Of a DNA stretch of 64,000 nt, positions 8,659 through 17,750 are shown piece by piece. Position numbers and translations under genes: made by a program. Source of the DNA: Whitmania pigra (lineage: Eukaryota > Annelida > Clitellata > Hirudinida > Haemopidae); NCBI GenBank assembly GCA_021613335.1, contig JAJTWR010000479.1, positions 310,001 to 374,000 of the forward strand, read 5' to 3'. How positions within the stretch are numbered: position 1 is the first letter of the stretch; every line of letters begins with the position of its first letter. The notes beneath the pieces are model-generated. The model was given only the letters and a program-made list of their open reading frames with translations, did not search any database and was not told where the DNA came from.

Positions 8659-10233
8659 ATGGTAGAGGTAAGACCAGACGAAGTTTCGGCGATTATCAGA
8701 CAGCAATTGGCAGGTTTTAAATCAGAAGCTGAACTTGAAGAAGTAGGGACTGTATTACAAGTGGGCGATGGTATTGCTCGCGCTTACGGTTTAACCAAAG
8801 TACAAAGCGGAGAACTTGTTGAGTTTGCCAACGGTTTGCAAGGCATTGTACTAAACCTTGAAGAAGATAATGTTGGGGTGGTATTGTTAGGCCCGAGCGA
8901 TGAAATTAAAGAGGGAGATACCATTAAACGCACTAAAAAAATAGCTTCTATTAAAGTTGGAGAAGGGATGCTTGGCCGTGTGGTTAATACTTTGGGGGAA
9001 CCCATTGACGGTAAGGGCGCTATTTTAGGCGACACCTATGAAATGCCTTTGGAGCGGAAAGCGCCGGGGGTAATCTTCCGTCAGCCGGTAAGCGAGCCTT
9101 TACAAACAGGTATCAAAGCCATTGATGCAATGATTCCGATTGGGCGCGGGCAACGCGAATTGGTAATTGGCGACCGCCAAACTGGTAAAACGGCTGTTTG
9201 TATTGATACCATCATCAACCAAAAAGAATTTTACCAAGCCGGAAATCCGGTTTTTTGTATCTACGTTGCTTGTGGTCAAAAAGCAAGCACGGTAGCCGGC
9301 ATCGTTCGTATTTTAGAAGAAAATGGAGCAATGGCTTATACTGTGGTGGTTTCTGCAAATGCTTCAGATCCGGCGCCGCTTCAGTTTTATTCTCCGTTTG
9401 CGGGCGCTGCTATCGGCGAATTTTTCCGCGATACCGGCCGGCCGGCTTTAATTATTTATGATGACTTATCTAAACAGGCGGTGGCTTACCGAGAGGTTTC
9501 TTTGTTGTTGCGTCGTCCGCCAGGTCGAGAAGCTTATCCTGGCGATGTGTTTTACCTACATAGTCGTTTACTGGAAAGAGCCGCAAAAATTAATGCCAAC
9601 GATGATATTGCTAAAAAAATGAATGATTTGCCTGATTCAATCAGACATTTGATAAAGGGCGGGGGTTCATTAACGGCGCTTCCCATTATTGAAACGCAGG
9701 CAGGCGATGTATCTGCTTACATTCCTACCAATGTAATTTCTATTACCGACGGGCAAATTTTTTTAGAGTCTAATTTGTTTAACTCAGGTATTCGTCCGGC
9801 AATTAACGTGGGTATTTCGGTATCTCGCGTGGGCGGTAACGCTCAAATTAAATCGATGAAAAAAGTTGCCGGCACTTTAAAATTAGATCAGGCACAATAT
9901 CGCGAACTGGAAGCTTTTTCCAAATTCGGTTCAGACCTGGATCCGGCTACAAAATCAGTATTAGATAAAGGTGCGCGAAACGTAGAATTGTTGAAACAAG
10001 CACAATTTTCGCCCTTAACAGTAGAAAAACAAGTAGCCATTATTTATGTTGGCGCTAAAAACCTGATGCGTAACGTACCGGTTAACAAAGTAAAAGAGTT
10101 TGAAAACGATTACTTGCAGCAGTTAGAAGTTAGATATCCGGAAACTTTAAAAGCTTTAAAAGCAGGTAAATTTGATGATGAGTTAACAAACGTGTTAGAA
10201 ACCGTAGCTAAAGAGGTAGCCGATAAATATTAA
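8659..10233 (+). CDS. atpA: F0F1 ATP synthase subunit alpha
   Basis: The non-catalytic nucleotide-binding subunit, present in three copies in the F1 head. It has 524 residues, with an N-terminal beta-barrel, a P-loop GDRQTGKT (about 171-178), the [16 protein letters not shown] region carrying the Walker B aspartate, and [28 protein letters not shown] containing the conserved loop at the catalytic interface. Length matches the family (about 500-525). It is followed by a GC-rich hairpin (10250-10281) before atpG. The beta (atpD) and epsilon (atpC) genes are not in this operon or elsewhere in the window. Confidence 0.97.
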   Translation: MVEVRPDEVSAIIRQQLAGFKSEAELEEVGTVLQVGDGIARAYGLTKVQSGELVEFANGLQGIVLNLEEDNVGVVLLGPSDEIKEGDTIKRTKKIASIKVGEGMLGRVVNTLGEPIDGKGAILGDTYEMPLERKAPGVIFRQPVSEPLQTGIKAIDAMIPIGRGQRELVIGDRQTGKTAVCIDTIINQKEFYQAGNPVFCIYVACGQKASTVAGIVRILEENGAMAYTVVVSANASDPAPLQFYSPFAGAAIGEFFRDTGRPALIIYDDLSKQAVAYREVSLLLRRPPGREAYPGDVFYLHSRLLERAAKINANDDIAKKMNDLPDSIRHLIKGGGSLTALPIIETQAGDVSAYIPTNVISITDGQIFLESNLFNSGIRPAINVGISVSRVGGNAQIKSMKKVAGTLKLDQAQYRELEAFSKFGSDLDPATKSVLDKGARNVELLKQAQFSPLTVEKQVAIIYVGAKNLMRNVPVNKVKEFENDYLQQLEVRYPETLKALKAGKFDDELTNVLETVAKEVADKY

Positions 10234-10249
10234 AATTAGGATAACCGAT

Positions 10250-10281
10250 GGCGTGCGCAGAAAAGGATGACACCGCGCGCC
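10250..10281 (+). promoter_or_regulatory. GC-rich hairpin between atpA and atpG
   Basis: GGCGTGCG (10250-10257) pairs with CGCGCGCC (10274-10281) over 8 bp with one G-U pair and a 16-nt loop, inside a 72-base gap. The GC content stands out against the AT-rich surroundings. No T-tract follows. It could protect the atpA 3' end or reduce transcription into atpG; function is inferred. Confidence 0.5.
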
Positions 10282-10305
10282 GCTTGAGATACCCAAAGCT
10301 AAAAA

Positions 10306-11187
10306 ATGGCCAATTTAAAAGAAGTAAGAAACAGGATTGCCTCGGTGCAATCAACCCAGCAGATTACCAAAGCAATGAAAATGGTTTCTGCCGCAAAATT
10401 GAAAAGGGCAACCCATGCGATTTTGCAGTTACGTCCGTATGCAGCCAAGCTCAAAGAAATTTTAGAAAATCTTTCCGCTAGTTTAGAAGATTCTTTTTCT
10501 CCCTTTGTTCAGGAACGCGAGCCTCAAAAAGTATTGATTGTCGCAATTTCGTCGAATAGAGGTTTGGCAGGCGCTTTTAACATGAACGTTATTAAGGCAA
10601 CCAACCGGCTAATAGCCGAAAAATATAACGAGCAATTAAAAAAAGGAAATGTAAGCATTATTGCTATCGGTAAAAAGGCGCATGATTTTTATGAAAAAAG
10701 AAATTATCGGGTGATCGGTAATAATAACGAAATTTATCAAAATCTTACTTTCGAAAACGTAACCAAAATTACCGAGGTAATCATAAAGGGGTTTGAAAAA
10801 GGTAAATTTGATAAAGTAGAATTAGTTTACAACCGATTTAAAAATGCTGCGGTACAATTTGTTACCACAGAACAATTATTGCCTTTGCCAAAATTGGAGT
10901 TTGCAGAAAAAGGCAAAAAAAATGAGGTTGATTATATTCTTGAACCGGGCAAAGAAGAAATAGTTGCTCAATTAATTCCAAAATCGATAAAAATTCAGTT
11001 ATATAAGGCCGTTTTAGATTCGCATGCTTCTGAGCACGGCGCGCGAATGACGTCGATGGATAAAGCAACTGAAAATGCGGGAGATTTGCTGAAATCGTTA
11101 AAATTGGCTTATAATCAGGCTCGTCAGGCGGCAATAACCACAGAACTTACAGAAATTGTAAGCGGCGCGGCAGCATTAAACAGATAG
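10306..11187 (+). CDS. atpG: F0F1 ATP synthase subunit gamma
   Basis: The 293-residue central rotor shaft. Both conserved coiled-coil ends are present: the N-terminal MANLKEVRNRIASVQSTQQ with TKAMKMVSAAKL, and the C-terminal TSMDKATENAGDLLKSLKLAYNQARQAAITTEL running to the terminus. Between them is a Rossmann-like domain with ISSNRGLAGAFN. Start chosen at the ATG after the inter-gene hairpin. It is the last ATP synthase gene here. No convincing terminator is visible in the 280 bases that follow. Confidence 0.96.
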   Translation: MANLKEVRNRIASVQSTQQITKAMKMVSAAKLKRATHAILQLRPYAAKLKEILENLSASLEDSFSPFVQEREPQKVLIVAISSNRGLAGAFNMNVIKATNRLIAEKYNEQLKKGNVSIIAIGKKAHDFYEKRNYRVIGNNNEIYQNLTFENVTKITEVIIKGFEKGKFDKVELVYNRFKNAAVQFVTTEQLLPLPKLEFAEKGKKNEVDYILEPGKEEIVAQLIPKSIKIQLYKAVLDSHASEHGARMTSMDKATENAGDLLKSLKLAYNQARQAAITTELTEIVSGAAALNR

Positions 11188-11474
11188 TTAGTTGGGGATA
11201 ACTTGTAAAGATATTTATTTTCTTAAACTTGTTTTATTATTTTGTAGCAGAAATTTGAACGATTTTAACAAACTGTTATAACGAAGATAAAAGCCAAGGT
11301 TGGCAATACCATAAAGTTTTTGCGGTCAAATACATTGTGTTGTCTATAATGGTTGATTGAGCAAAAGCGTTTATGCCAAACGGAGATAAGGCAATATAGC
11401 CATTTAAAAGTTAAACATAGGTTGTATTGTTGCTAATAAATATTATTTTTGCCATACACAAAAACGATGGTAAT

Positions 11475-11687
11475 ATGGACGCAAAACAAAGAGAAAAAAG
11501 CATGCAAACGGCTAATCAAACATCAATTTATACCACGATGATTATCGGTGTTTTGATCGGCTCCGTAGGGGCATATTTGCGTTATGCTAAAGATTCTGTA
11601 ACGCTATCAATTGTTTCTTGGTTGATTTTGTTTATAGGAGCCATTATTGCTTGCAAAGCTGTTTTTAAAATTTTAAACGCCAAGTAA
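11475..11687 (+). CDS. Small membrane protein, unknown function
   Basis: A 70-residue protein not recognised from sequence. It has a charged N-terminus (DAKQREKS) and two predicted membrane helices (about 18-35 and 43-63) with a short loop containing Arg-Tyr-Ala-Lys. I chose the ATG at 11475, because the TTG at 11427 gives an unlikely N-terminus. It stands alone downstream of the ATP synthase operon, 287 bases from atpG, and its stop codon lies inside the base of a terminator hairpin. That terminator supports it as a real short transcription unit. Confidence 0.6.
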   Translation: MDAKQREKSMQTANQTSIYTTMIIGVLIGSVGAYLRYAKDSVTLSIVSWLILFIGAIIACKAVFKILNAK

Positions 11688-11733
11688 ATCGGCGACTGTT
11701 GTACGTTATAAACCAGTTCCCAAGCCGATTTTT
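11686..11733 (+). terminator. Probable intrinsic terminator after the small membrane protein
   Basis: AAATCGGC (11686-11693) pairs with GCCGATTT (11724-11731), with an inner ACTG/CAGT pairing and then TTTT. The loop is long, about 30 nt. The remaining 255 bases up to ruvC show no gene or clear signal. Confidence 0.5.
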
Positions 11734-11988
11734 ATGTTTGTTTAGGTATAAATATTTTCGGTATAATGGTAATTTATGGCGGCCATTTGTTTTTATTTTT
11801 AGCGTTGCTATATTTTATGGAGCCGCTGTCAAGAGCTATTTTTTTTAAAGACAGGCTAAGGCTAAAAACAAGTGTTTATTACCGCTAGTTTTATTCTGTT
11901 TATCGGTAAGTTTGGAGGTTTAATTGAATCGGTTTAATTATTTATTTCCAATCAAATCGTTTTGGAAAATTTCAAACTGCAAGGTAAA

Positions 11989-12555
11989 TTACTTAATCCT
12001 GCTTTTATTATCCTTCACAAAAGCGCTCCAGCCGGAGTGAATTTTTTTAGCGGAGCCGTCTGTATTTGTTTTTTGGAATGAATGACACACGGCTACCGCC
12101 AAGCCATCGGTAGCGTCTAAAAAGTCGGGTGTTTCTTTAAAATTAAGCAAACGTTGCAACATGGCAGCTACTTGTTCTTTGCTTGCGGTACCTTTTCCGG
12201 TTATAGATTGCTTAATTTTTCGCGGCGCATATTCGGTAATCGAAATGTTTCGCGTTAACGCGGCGGCTATGGCAATACCTTGCGCGTGTCCTAATTTTAG
12301 CATTACCCGAATATTTTTGCCATAAAAAGGAGCTTCAATGGCTAAGCTGTCGGGCTTATATTCGTCAATTAATGCCATTGTTTTTTCGAAGATACGTTGC
12401 AGTTTAAGAAAATGATCGCTTAGATGTTCCATACGCAAAATCCCCATGTTCAGGAGTTCTATTTTGTTTCCTTTTTCCAAAATAATTCCGTATCCCATAA
12501 TTGCCGTACCAGGGTCAACCCCCATAATGATGCGTTCTTTTTTTTTGCTTAACAT
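11989..12555 (-). CDS. ruvC: Holliday junction resolvase RuvC
   Basis: A 188-residue RNase H-fold endonuclease that cuts four-way junctions together with RuvAB. The start is the ATG at 12555: MLSKKKERIIMGVDPGT puts the first catalytic Asp (in GVDPGT) close to the N-terminus, as in the family. The reading frame is open 54 codons further upstream, but that stretch overlaps the divergent gene and looks non-coding. The other acidic residues are the Glu in LAIEAP and the Asp pair in DATDGLAVAVCH. A basic C-terminal tail follows. The start lies 39 bases from the divergent flippase-like gene. Confidence 0.92.
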   Translation of the reverse strand: MLSKKKERIIMGVDPGTAIMGYGIILEKGNKIELLNMGILRMEHLSDHFLKLQRIFEKTMALIDEYKPDSLAIEAPFYGKNIRVMLKLGHAQGIAIAAALTRNISITEYAPRKIKQSITGKGTASKEQVAAMLQRLLNFKETPDFLDATDGLAVAVCHSFQKTNTDGSAKKIHSGWSAFVKDNKSRIK

Positions 12556-12594
12556 TATGGCAATATTAAGCATATTTGTAAAAAAGCGCCCGAT

Positions 12595-13572
12595 TTGACT
12601 AAGCAATATAAAAAAGCATTTTCCCTTATACTCAAAATTGGTATTGTGGCAATTGCTTTTTGGTTTATCTGTCGCAAGATTGTTACCAATAACGATCTTG
12701 GAAACTTTAAACGCCAAATAAAAAACTTTTCCGATCTGGAAATTATAATGGTTTTGGGAGCCGTTTTTTTTCTGATGTTAGTTAACTGGGGGTTGGAGGC
12801 GGTAAAATGGAAACGGCTTATTAAATCCGTAGAAAACATTAGTCTTTGGAAAGCCATTGAATCTGTTTTTTGTGGTTTAACTTGGGCTATTTTTACGCCA
12901 AACCGTATTGGCGAGTATGGCGGAAGGGTTTTTTTTCTTGCTCCAAAAAGACGGGTTATGGGGATAGCGGCTATGGCTGTGGGTAATATTGGTCAATTGA
13001 CGCTTACCAACTTTTTTGGGGCTATAGCTATTTGTTTTTTTGTTTATCGCTTTGCCAATCCGGAGCCGTCGCTTCTGTTGGCCATTTATGTTATTGCCGG
13101 AGCGTTTAGTTTTTTCTTTCTTATTTTCTTTTTTAATGTCAAATGGCTTTATGGAGCGCTTTTAGCTATGCGTTTTACTCGTAAGTATAAAAAATTTTAT
13201 GCCGTATTGGGAAGGTATAGAAAAAGTGAATTGTTTAAAATATTGTTATTTTGCATAGCTAGATATGTGGTTTTTGTTACGCAATATTTTATCATGTTTA
13301 ATTGGTTAATTCCTCAAATACAGACTATTGATGTGTTAATTTTTGTTAGTATTTTGTTTTTTGTACAATCGGCGCTGCCTTCGTTAGATTTGTTTGATAT
13401 TGGGATTAGAAGCGCTGCCGGGCTTTTCTTTTTTAAATATGTTACCCGTCAGCATATGGCGGTGGTAGCGTGTATTGCGGGCATTTGGCTTATTAATATT
13501 ATTATTCCTGCTATTTTAGGAGCTTATTTTGTTTTCAAACTTAATTTTTTTGGATCTTATAAAAATAATTAA
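12595..13572 (+). CDS. Lysylphosphatidylglycerol synthase-like/UPF0104 integral membrane protein
   Basis: A 325-residue membrane protein with about eight hydrophobic spans. It resembles the membrane domain shared by MprF flippases and AglD/UPF0104 proteins. Seen are the conserved EAVKWKRLI segment after the second span and the TPNRIGEYGGR motif near residues 100-110, both typical of this family. It has no C-terminal acyltransferase domain, so it is the transporter-like part only. No ATG is available before residue 50, so a TTG at 12595 is the likely start. It overlaps a family 2 glycosyltransferase, which suggests a shared role in making or flipping a lipid-linked sugar; that role is inferred. 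Confidence 0.72.
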   Translation: MTKQYKKAFSLILKIGIVAIAFWFICRKIVTNNDLGNFKRQIKNFSDLEIIMVLGAVFFLMLVNWGLEAVKWKRLIKSVENISLWKAIESVFCGLTWAIFTPNRIGEYGGRVFFLAPKRRVMGIAAMAVGNIGQLTLTNFFGAIAICFFVYRFANPEPSLLLAIYVIAGAFSFFFLIFFFNVKWLYGALLAMRFTRKYKKFYAVLGRYRKSELFKILLFCIARYVVFVTQYFIMFNWLIPQIQTIDVLIFVSILFFVQSALPSLDLFDIGIRSAAGLFFFKYVTRQHMAVVACIAGIWLINIIIPAILGAYFVFKLNFFGSYKNN

Positions 13573-14692
13573 TTATCTCTCCTGTGTTTTTACCCTCAAT
13601 TATGTAGTAGTGGTTGCTATTTTTATAAGGGGGTGGTATCGGTTAAAATATTACAGGCCTAATGAGGTAAGGGCAGTAACTCCTGTTTCGGTAATTATTG
13701 CCGCCCGTAACGAGGAAAATAAAATTGCCGCAACTATAGAGGATATTCTCCGTCAAAACTTTCCAAAAAATTTACTGGAAATTATTATCATCGACGATCA
13801 TTCTTCTGATCGAACGGCTGATATTATTCGTTCGTATGAAGATCAAGGAGTGAAATTAATTCAACTTAACGAGGATCGGGCTATTAATTCTTATAAAAAA
13901 AAGGCTATTCAAACAGCTATTTGTATCGCTTCGGGAAAATTGATTGTAACCACGGATGCCGATTGCAGCATGCAATCAAATTGGCTGGCAACTATTGTAA
14001 ATTACTACCAAACCAAAGGTTATAAAATGATTTCATCGCCTGTGACTTATTTTCAGGAAAAAAATTGTTTTGACTATGCGCAAACATTAGAATTTTCTTA
14101 TTTGATAGGTTTGGGGGCTTCAACCATTGGCAACCAAATACCCGGCACTTGTAACGGAGCTAACCTTGCTTATGAAAAAGAGGCTTTTTATGAAGTTGGA
14201 GGCTTTAAGGGTATAGATGATTTGGCTTCCGGCGATGATGAATTGCTGTTGCATAAAATGGCTGTAAAATACAAAGGTAAAATTGGCTTTTTGAAAAATT
14301 ATGAAGCCGTTGTATTTACCCATGGTAAAAAAACGCTGAGCGAGTTTATTCAGCAACGTAAGCGCTGGGCATCAAAAAGTACGCGATATAAGAATAAAAC
14401 GGTGGTTGTTTTAGGCATTAGTATTTGGGCTTTTAATTTGCTTATTATCGTTAATTTATTGCTGGGTCTTATTTTTTTGAAAAGCATCGATATACAGTTT
14501 TTTGTATGGCAACTGATCGGCAAAATATTGATAGAAGTTGTTTTTCTGTTTGGCGTTACCAAATTTTTTAGGCGCAAACGATTAATTTTGCTGCTTCCGA
14601 TAATTAGTTTTCTTCATGTTATATACATGATTTACATTGGTATTGCGGGTAACTCGGGTAAATATGATTGGAAAGGTCGTATGGTAAATTAA
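13550..14692 (+). CDS. Family 2 glycosyltransferase, membrane-bound
   Basis: A GT-A fold glycosyltransferase of about 380 residues. An N-terminal membrane segment is followed by PVSVIIAARNEENKI, IIIDDHSSDRTADII, then TTDADC (the metal-binding DxD) and GDDELL, with QQRKRWASKS matching the (Q/R)xxRW motif of processive GT2 enzymes. Two or three C-terminal membrane spans end the protein. No ATG exists near the start. I chose TTG at 13550 over TTG at 13529; either overlaps the upstream flippase-like gene, so the pair is co-translated. It is likely to add sugars to a membrane lipid or polymer, but the substrate cannot be read from sequence. Confidence 0.82.
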   Translation: MDLIKIINYLSCVFTLNYVVVVAIFIRGWYRLKYYRPNEVRAVTPVSVIIAARNEENKIAATIEDILRQNFPKNLLEIIIIDDHSSDRTADIIRSYEDQGVKLIQLNEDRAINSYKKKAIQTAICIASGKLIVTTDADCSMQSNWLATIVNYYQTKGYKMISSPVTYFQEKNCFDYAQTLEFSYLIGLGASTIGNQIPGTCNGANLAYEKEAFYEVGGFKGIDDLASGDDELLLHKMAVKYKGKIGFLKNYEAVVFTHGKKTLSEFIQQRKRWASKSTRYKNKTVVVLGISIWAFNLLIIVNLLLGLIFLKSIDIQFFVWQLIGKILIEVVFLFGVTKFFRRKRLILLLPIISFLHVIYMIYIGIAGNSGKYDWKGRMVN

Positions 14693-15151
14693 AAACATAA
14701 AATTTTTCTTTTTAATCGGGCTGAGGTTTGTTGTATAAAACGGCACAACCGCAATATTTTCATTGCCTTTGTTATTGATGGTTATTATGCGAGACCGCCT
14801 CAAAGGTTTATTTTGTTAAAAAAGAGCCAACTTTTGAAGCCCCCTGTAACTCTTCATTTTTGTTCTGCCCTAAAAAAACCGCTTAGCTTGTTTTTACCCT
14901 TAATAAATCAAACCTGGCAGAGTTGTATGAGGGTTGAATTGAAAAGCGCAGGTTTTGCCAACCTTTTATGAGGAGGAATTTACTTTGAGCCGTACAGACG
15001 ATGTTATACAAGGGTCTATAAAGCACATGCGGATATAAACTACATTATAAAAAATTTGTTGAGCAATCGGAGATAGAAAAAAGTAAATTTTATACATTCA
15101 ATAGCATCAATTTGAAAATGAGTTGCGTTTATTAATTTGAATTGGGCCGCT
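14693..15151. other. 459-base intergenic region, no gene recognised
   Basis: Lies between two convergent units. It holds short open frames but none with family resemblance. A Shine-Dalgarno-like AGGAGG at 14971-14976 precedes a 17-codon TTG frame (14985-15038), judged accidental. No terminator with a clear stem and T-tract was found. Confidence 0.5.
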
Positions 15152-16084
15152 TTACATATGCTGAGCCGTTTTCTTTTGGGGCAGATGAATTTCGGCCATC
15201 ATGCATCTGGCGCTACCCCCGCCAATTTTTTCAATGGTGTAAATAGGGGCATAAATAATTTGATTAAATTGCCTGAGGGCGTCAGTTTGGGTTTCGGTTA
15301 ACGATTGGTAGGCTTGTTCTGACATAACCAATAGCTTTTGGCCGTCTTTATTTTCTACTTGCAGCATGTTGCCCGCAAAATGATTCATTTGGGTTAAGTT
15401 GATTTCTATTATTTTTTTGCCATTGTTTTCTAGGGCGGCAATTATGCGTTCTTTATCCGAAAAATCTTTAATTGATTCTAAACAAATTACAGCATAGCGG
15501 TCTGCAATGCACATCATTACGTTGGTGTGGTAAACGGGGAAATTATTTTCGTCTACCGCTTTAAAAATCAAGGATTTATAACCGCTGAGGGAACAAAAAT
15601 TATTTAATACTTCCGTATTGGTGCGTACCGATAAACAAGCATAGGCAATTTTATTATCGCGATCTAAAACCATGCTGCCGGTACCTTCTAAAAATAAAGC
15701 CTGCTTTTCAAAAAAACTTAAATCGGTGAGGCGATTTAGTTGAAAGTCAGTCCCCAGATTTTCTAAAATATCTTTTCGGCGTTCTGACCTGCGGTTTTCA
15801 GAAAACATAGGGTAGAGGTAGGCTGAACCATCGTTATGAAAAGATACCCAATTGTTGGGAAATATTGAGTCGGGCGTTTCCGGGTGCAAGGTATCGTTAA
15901 ACACGGTTACATTAATCCCGTTTTTTAGCAGGATTGATACCAGATTGTCAAATTCTGACAAAGCCTTTTTTTGTATATCTTGCTGATTGCTTTGTTGTTG
16001 GAACAGGTTATTTTCAGCTGTTTGAGGGTTAAACTTAAAATTAACCGGCCGGATCATCAGTATTTGAGAGGTAGTCTGAGGCAT
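15152..16084 (-). CDS. ctlX: Citrulline/arginine hydrolase of the CtlX (amidinotransferase) family
   Basis: A 310-residue pentein-fold guanidine-modifying enzyme. It shows the CtlX signature: LMIRPVNFKFNPQTAENN at the N-terminus, FPNNWVSFHNDG (about 77-88), LEGTGSMVLDR with the acidic substrate-binding residues, the histidine in MNHFAGNMLQ and the nucleophile Cys at about 294 in SARCMMAE. Characterised CtlX proteins split citrulline into ornithine, CO2 and ammonia. It lies 51 bases downstream of an arginine deiminase-type gene on the same strand, so the pair could convert arginine to ornithine by two hydrolyses without carbamoyl phosphate. That pathway is inferred; the substrate has not been shown for this protein. 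Confidence 0.83.
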   Translation of the reverse strand: MPQTTSQILMIRPVNFKFNPQTAENNLFQQQSNQQDIQKKALSEFDNLVSILLKNGINVTVFNDTLHPETPDSIFPNNWVSFHNDGSAYLYPMFSENRRSERRKDILENLGTDFQLNRLTDLSFFEKQALFLEGTGSMVLDRDNKIAYACLSVRTNTEVLNNFCSLSGYKSLIFKAVDENNFPVYHTNVMMCIADRYAVICLESIKDFSDKERIIAALENNGKKIIEINLTQMNHFAGNMLQVENKDGQKLLVMSEQAYQSLTETQTDALRQFNQIIYAPIYTIEKIGGGSARCMMAEIHLPQKKTAQHM

Positions 16085-16135
16085 AAAACGTTCAATTTAA
16101 TCGTTTGGTAATTACTGCGCTTTGCCAGTTTATAT

Positions 16136-17575
16136 TTATATCAAGTCATCTCTTAAAATAGGCAGGCTCATGCAACGAAAACCGCCGCGGGCTCTTGAAA
16201 GTTCTGCCGATGGCATTAATATCAAAGTGTTTTCAATTTCCTCAACGCTTGTTTTTTCGTTTTCTAAATCATTGAGTAAATCTTTGACTTTAACAATCTG
16301 AAATCCGTATTCTTTAAAGGCTTCTGCCGTTTTGTCATTGCGGTCGTAACCAACCGCCACCCCTTCTTTTATGGCCAAAAGATTACAGCTATCGGTCCAT
16401 TGTTCTCTGCTGTCGTATGGGAAAGAGTTGTTGCCGCTGTAAATGATTTGGGTAGGTTCTTGGCTTTTTAAGTCGTTTATACTAATATCATTCAACAATT
16501 CGGTTATATCGTTAAAAAATTTTGGTTTGATTTGGTCTTTTACAAATTGTATCGCTGTGGTTAATTCCAGTTTATCAGGTTCTTTTAAAAAATTAATAGG
16601 TTCTGAAGGGTTGTGTTTTGGCGGATGCGCAATTGAATTCAAAACAACCCACATATTGCGTTTCACTTGCGTAAAAACGGTATCTAAATGCATAAAATCA
16701 CGCTTACTGGGTATTTTAACCACGGTAATTTTTTCTACCACGTTATGTTCAAATAGTAATTTGATGGCTTCGTTTGCGCCAAATTCGGAGGTGCGCTCGC
16801 TACAACCAATTAGTATGTGGTTGGGTGCAACCATCATCACATCGCCGCCTTCCAGGGTTGTTCTAAATTCGGGTTCATCGCCCGGACGGAGAAAATGATA
16901 AGTGGGGTCGGGTATTTCCAAAATATTTTTGCGGTAACGACTAAACATAGAATGGTTAAAAAAGATATAGCGCAACAATAAAGTTTCTCTGTTGCGCGCT
17001 TTTTTTGCCGGTTTATTCAATAAAATGTATTTGCCTAAGGTTATGCCGACATCTCTGGTAAATATCAGATTGGGTATTGGCGCAAAAATCATTTTCCCGT
17101 CAGGTAAACTACCCGATATAAAGGTTTTTGCCAGCTCTTTGGGATTTATATCAAGCATTTCGATTTGCAGTTTATAACTACAGCCTTCAATGGCACAGAT
17201 AGCCGCCGTTAACTTCTTTTTTACCGATATATCTGCTAAAATATCTGATAATAAAAGCTGAATTTCAATTACGTTTTCCGATGCATGGAACGCCGCATTA
17301 TCGGGCTTGTAAAAATTACGATTTGATTTTGAAGAATTTATATCGGCCAATCTGCCTTTGATCTTTTGGGGATCTAAAAAGTACATCAATAATTTAACGT
17401 AATAATCATATTCATTTTTACGGATAGTATCCAGATGCACAATATCTTCAAACAGCCAATCTTGTGCTTTTGAGGGTACAATCTTACCCAGCCCGCTATC
17501 TGGGCTATGGATTAGCAATTTGCGTAAACGACCTATTTCGGTATTAACTTGTAGGGTAGAAACAATTTTATTCAT
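16136..17575 (-). CDS. Arginine deiminase-family protein
   Basis: A 479-residue pentein-fold enzyme of arginine deiminase type, which hydrolyses arginine to citrulline and ammonia. Visible are TEIGRLRKLLIHSPD at the N-terminus, FTRDVG (start of the active-site loop), EGGDVMM with the substrate carboxylate, HLDTVFTQ with the catalytic His and Asp, and the nucleophile Cys at about 468 in RGGFRCMSLP. It is about 60-70 residues longer than classical ArcA, with extra sequence around the first 130 residues. No carbamoyltransferase or carbamate kinase is nearby. It shares a divergent promoter region with argS and probably forms an operon with the CtlX-type gene. Confidence 0.85.
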   Translation of the reverse strand: MNKIVSTLQVNTEIGRLRKLLIHSPDSGLGKIVPSKAQDWLFEDIVHLDTIRKNEYDYYVKLLMYFLDPQKIKGRLADINSSKSNRNFYKPDNAAFHASENVIEIQLLLSDILADISVKKKLTAAICAIEGCSYKLQIEMLDINPKELAKTFISGSLPDGKMIFAPIPNLIFTRDVGITLGKYILLNKPAKKARNRETLLLRYIFFNHSMFSRYRKNILEIPDPTYHFLRPGDEPEFRTTLEGGDVMMVAPNHILIGCSERTSEFGANEAIKLLFEHNVVEKITVVKIPSKRDFMHLDTVFTQVKRNMWVVLNSIAHPPKHNPSEPINFLKEPDKLELTTAIQFVKDQIKPKFFNDITELLNDISINDLKSQEPTQIIYSGNNSFPYDSREQWTDSCNLLAIKEGVAVGYDRNDKTAEAFKEYGFQIVKVKDLLNDLENEKTSVEEIENTLILMPSAELSRARGGFRCMSLPILRDDLI

Positions 17576-17594
17576 AAAAAATAAATGACGAATA

Positions 17595-17602
17595 CAAAAC
17601 TA
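17595..17602 (-). promoter_or_regulatory. Candidate -7 element for the arginine deiminase-ctlX unit
   Basis: On the minus strand TAGTTTTG, a perfect TANNTTTG, 19 bases from the start codon. An inverted repeat (17602-17616) abuts it on the -33 side. Confidence 0.4.
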
Positions 17603-17616
17603 TCCTTTTTAAGGAT
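17602..17616. repeat. Inverted repeat ATCCTT-TTT-AAGGAT, possible operator
   Basis: Perfect 6-bp arms around a 3-bp spacer, placed between the -7 and -33 positions of the predicted arginine deiminase promoter in the divergent argS gap. Placement suits a repressor or activator site; no regulator gene is adjacent. Confidence 0.4.
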
Positions 17617-17738
17617 TAAAACAGAAACATAAGGGTAGAAAGTTATAAGTACGGCCCCGCCGGACGGATTTAAATAAATAAGGCAGCGCGCTTAATTTTG
17701 ACCTGGCAACTCATCTTTTCAACTTAGCATTTTATGGT

Positions 17739-17746
17739 TACTTTTG
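17739..17746 (+). promoter_or_regulatory. Candidate -7 element for argS, very close to the start codon
   Basis: TACTTTTG is a perfect -7 box ending 4 bases before the argS ATG. If used, transcription would begin at or next to the ATG, giving a leaderless mRNA. No TTTG lies at the -33 position. Confidence 0.35.
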
Positions 17747-17750
17747 CGTT

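Noticed and set aside
10248..10481. 77-codon frame across the atpA-atpG gap
   Set aside because: Overlaps most of the conserved atpG N-terminus in another frame; the gap is better explained by a hairpin.
14971..15038. AGGAGG followed 8 bases later by a 17-codon TTG frame
   Set aside because: Too short, no similarity, and SD use is rare in this genome; likely chance.
16443..16898. 151-codon plus-strand frame
   Set aside because: Antisense shadow of the arginine deiminase-type gene, which has all its catalytic motifs.
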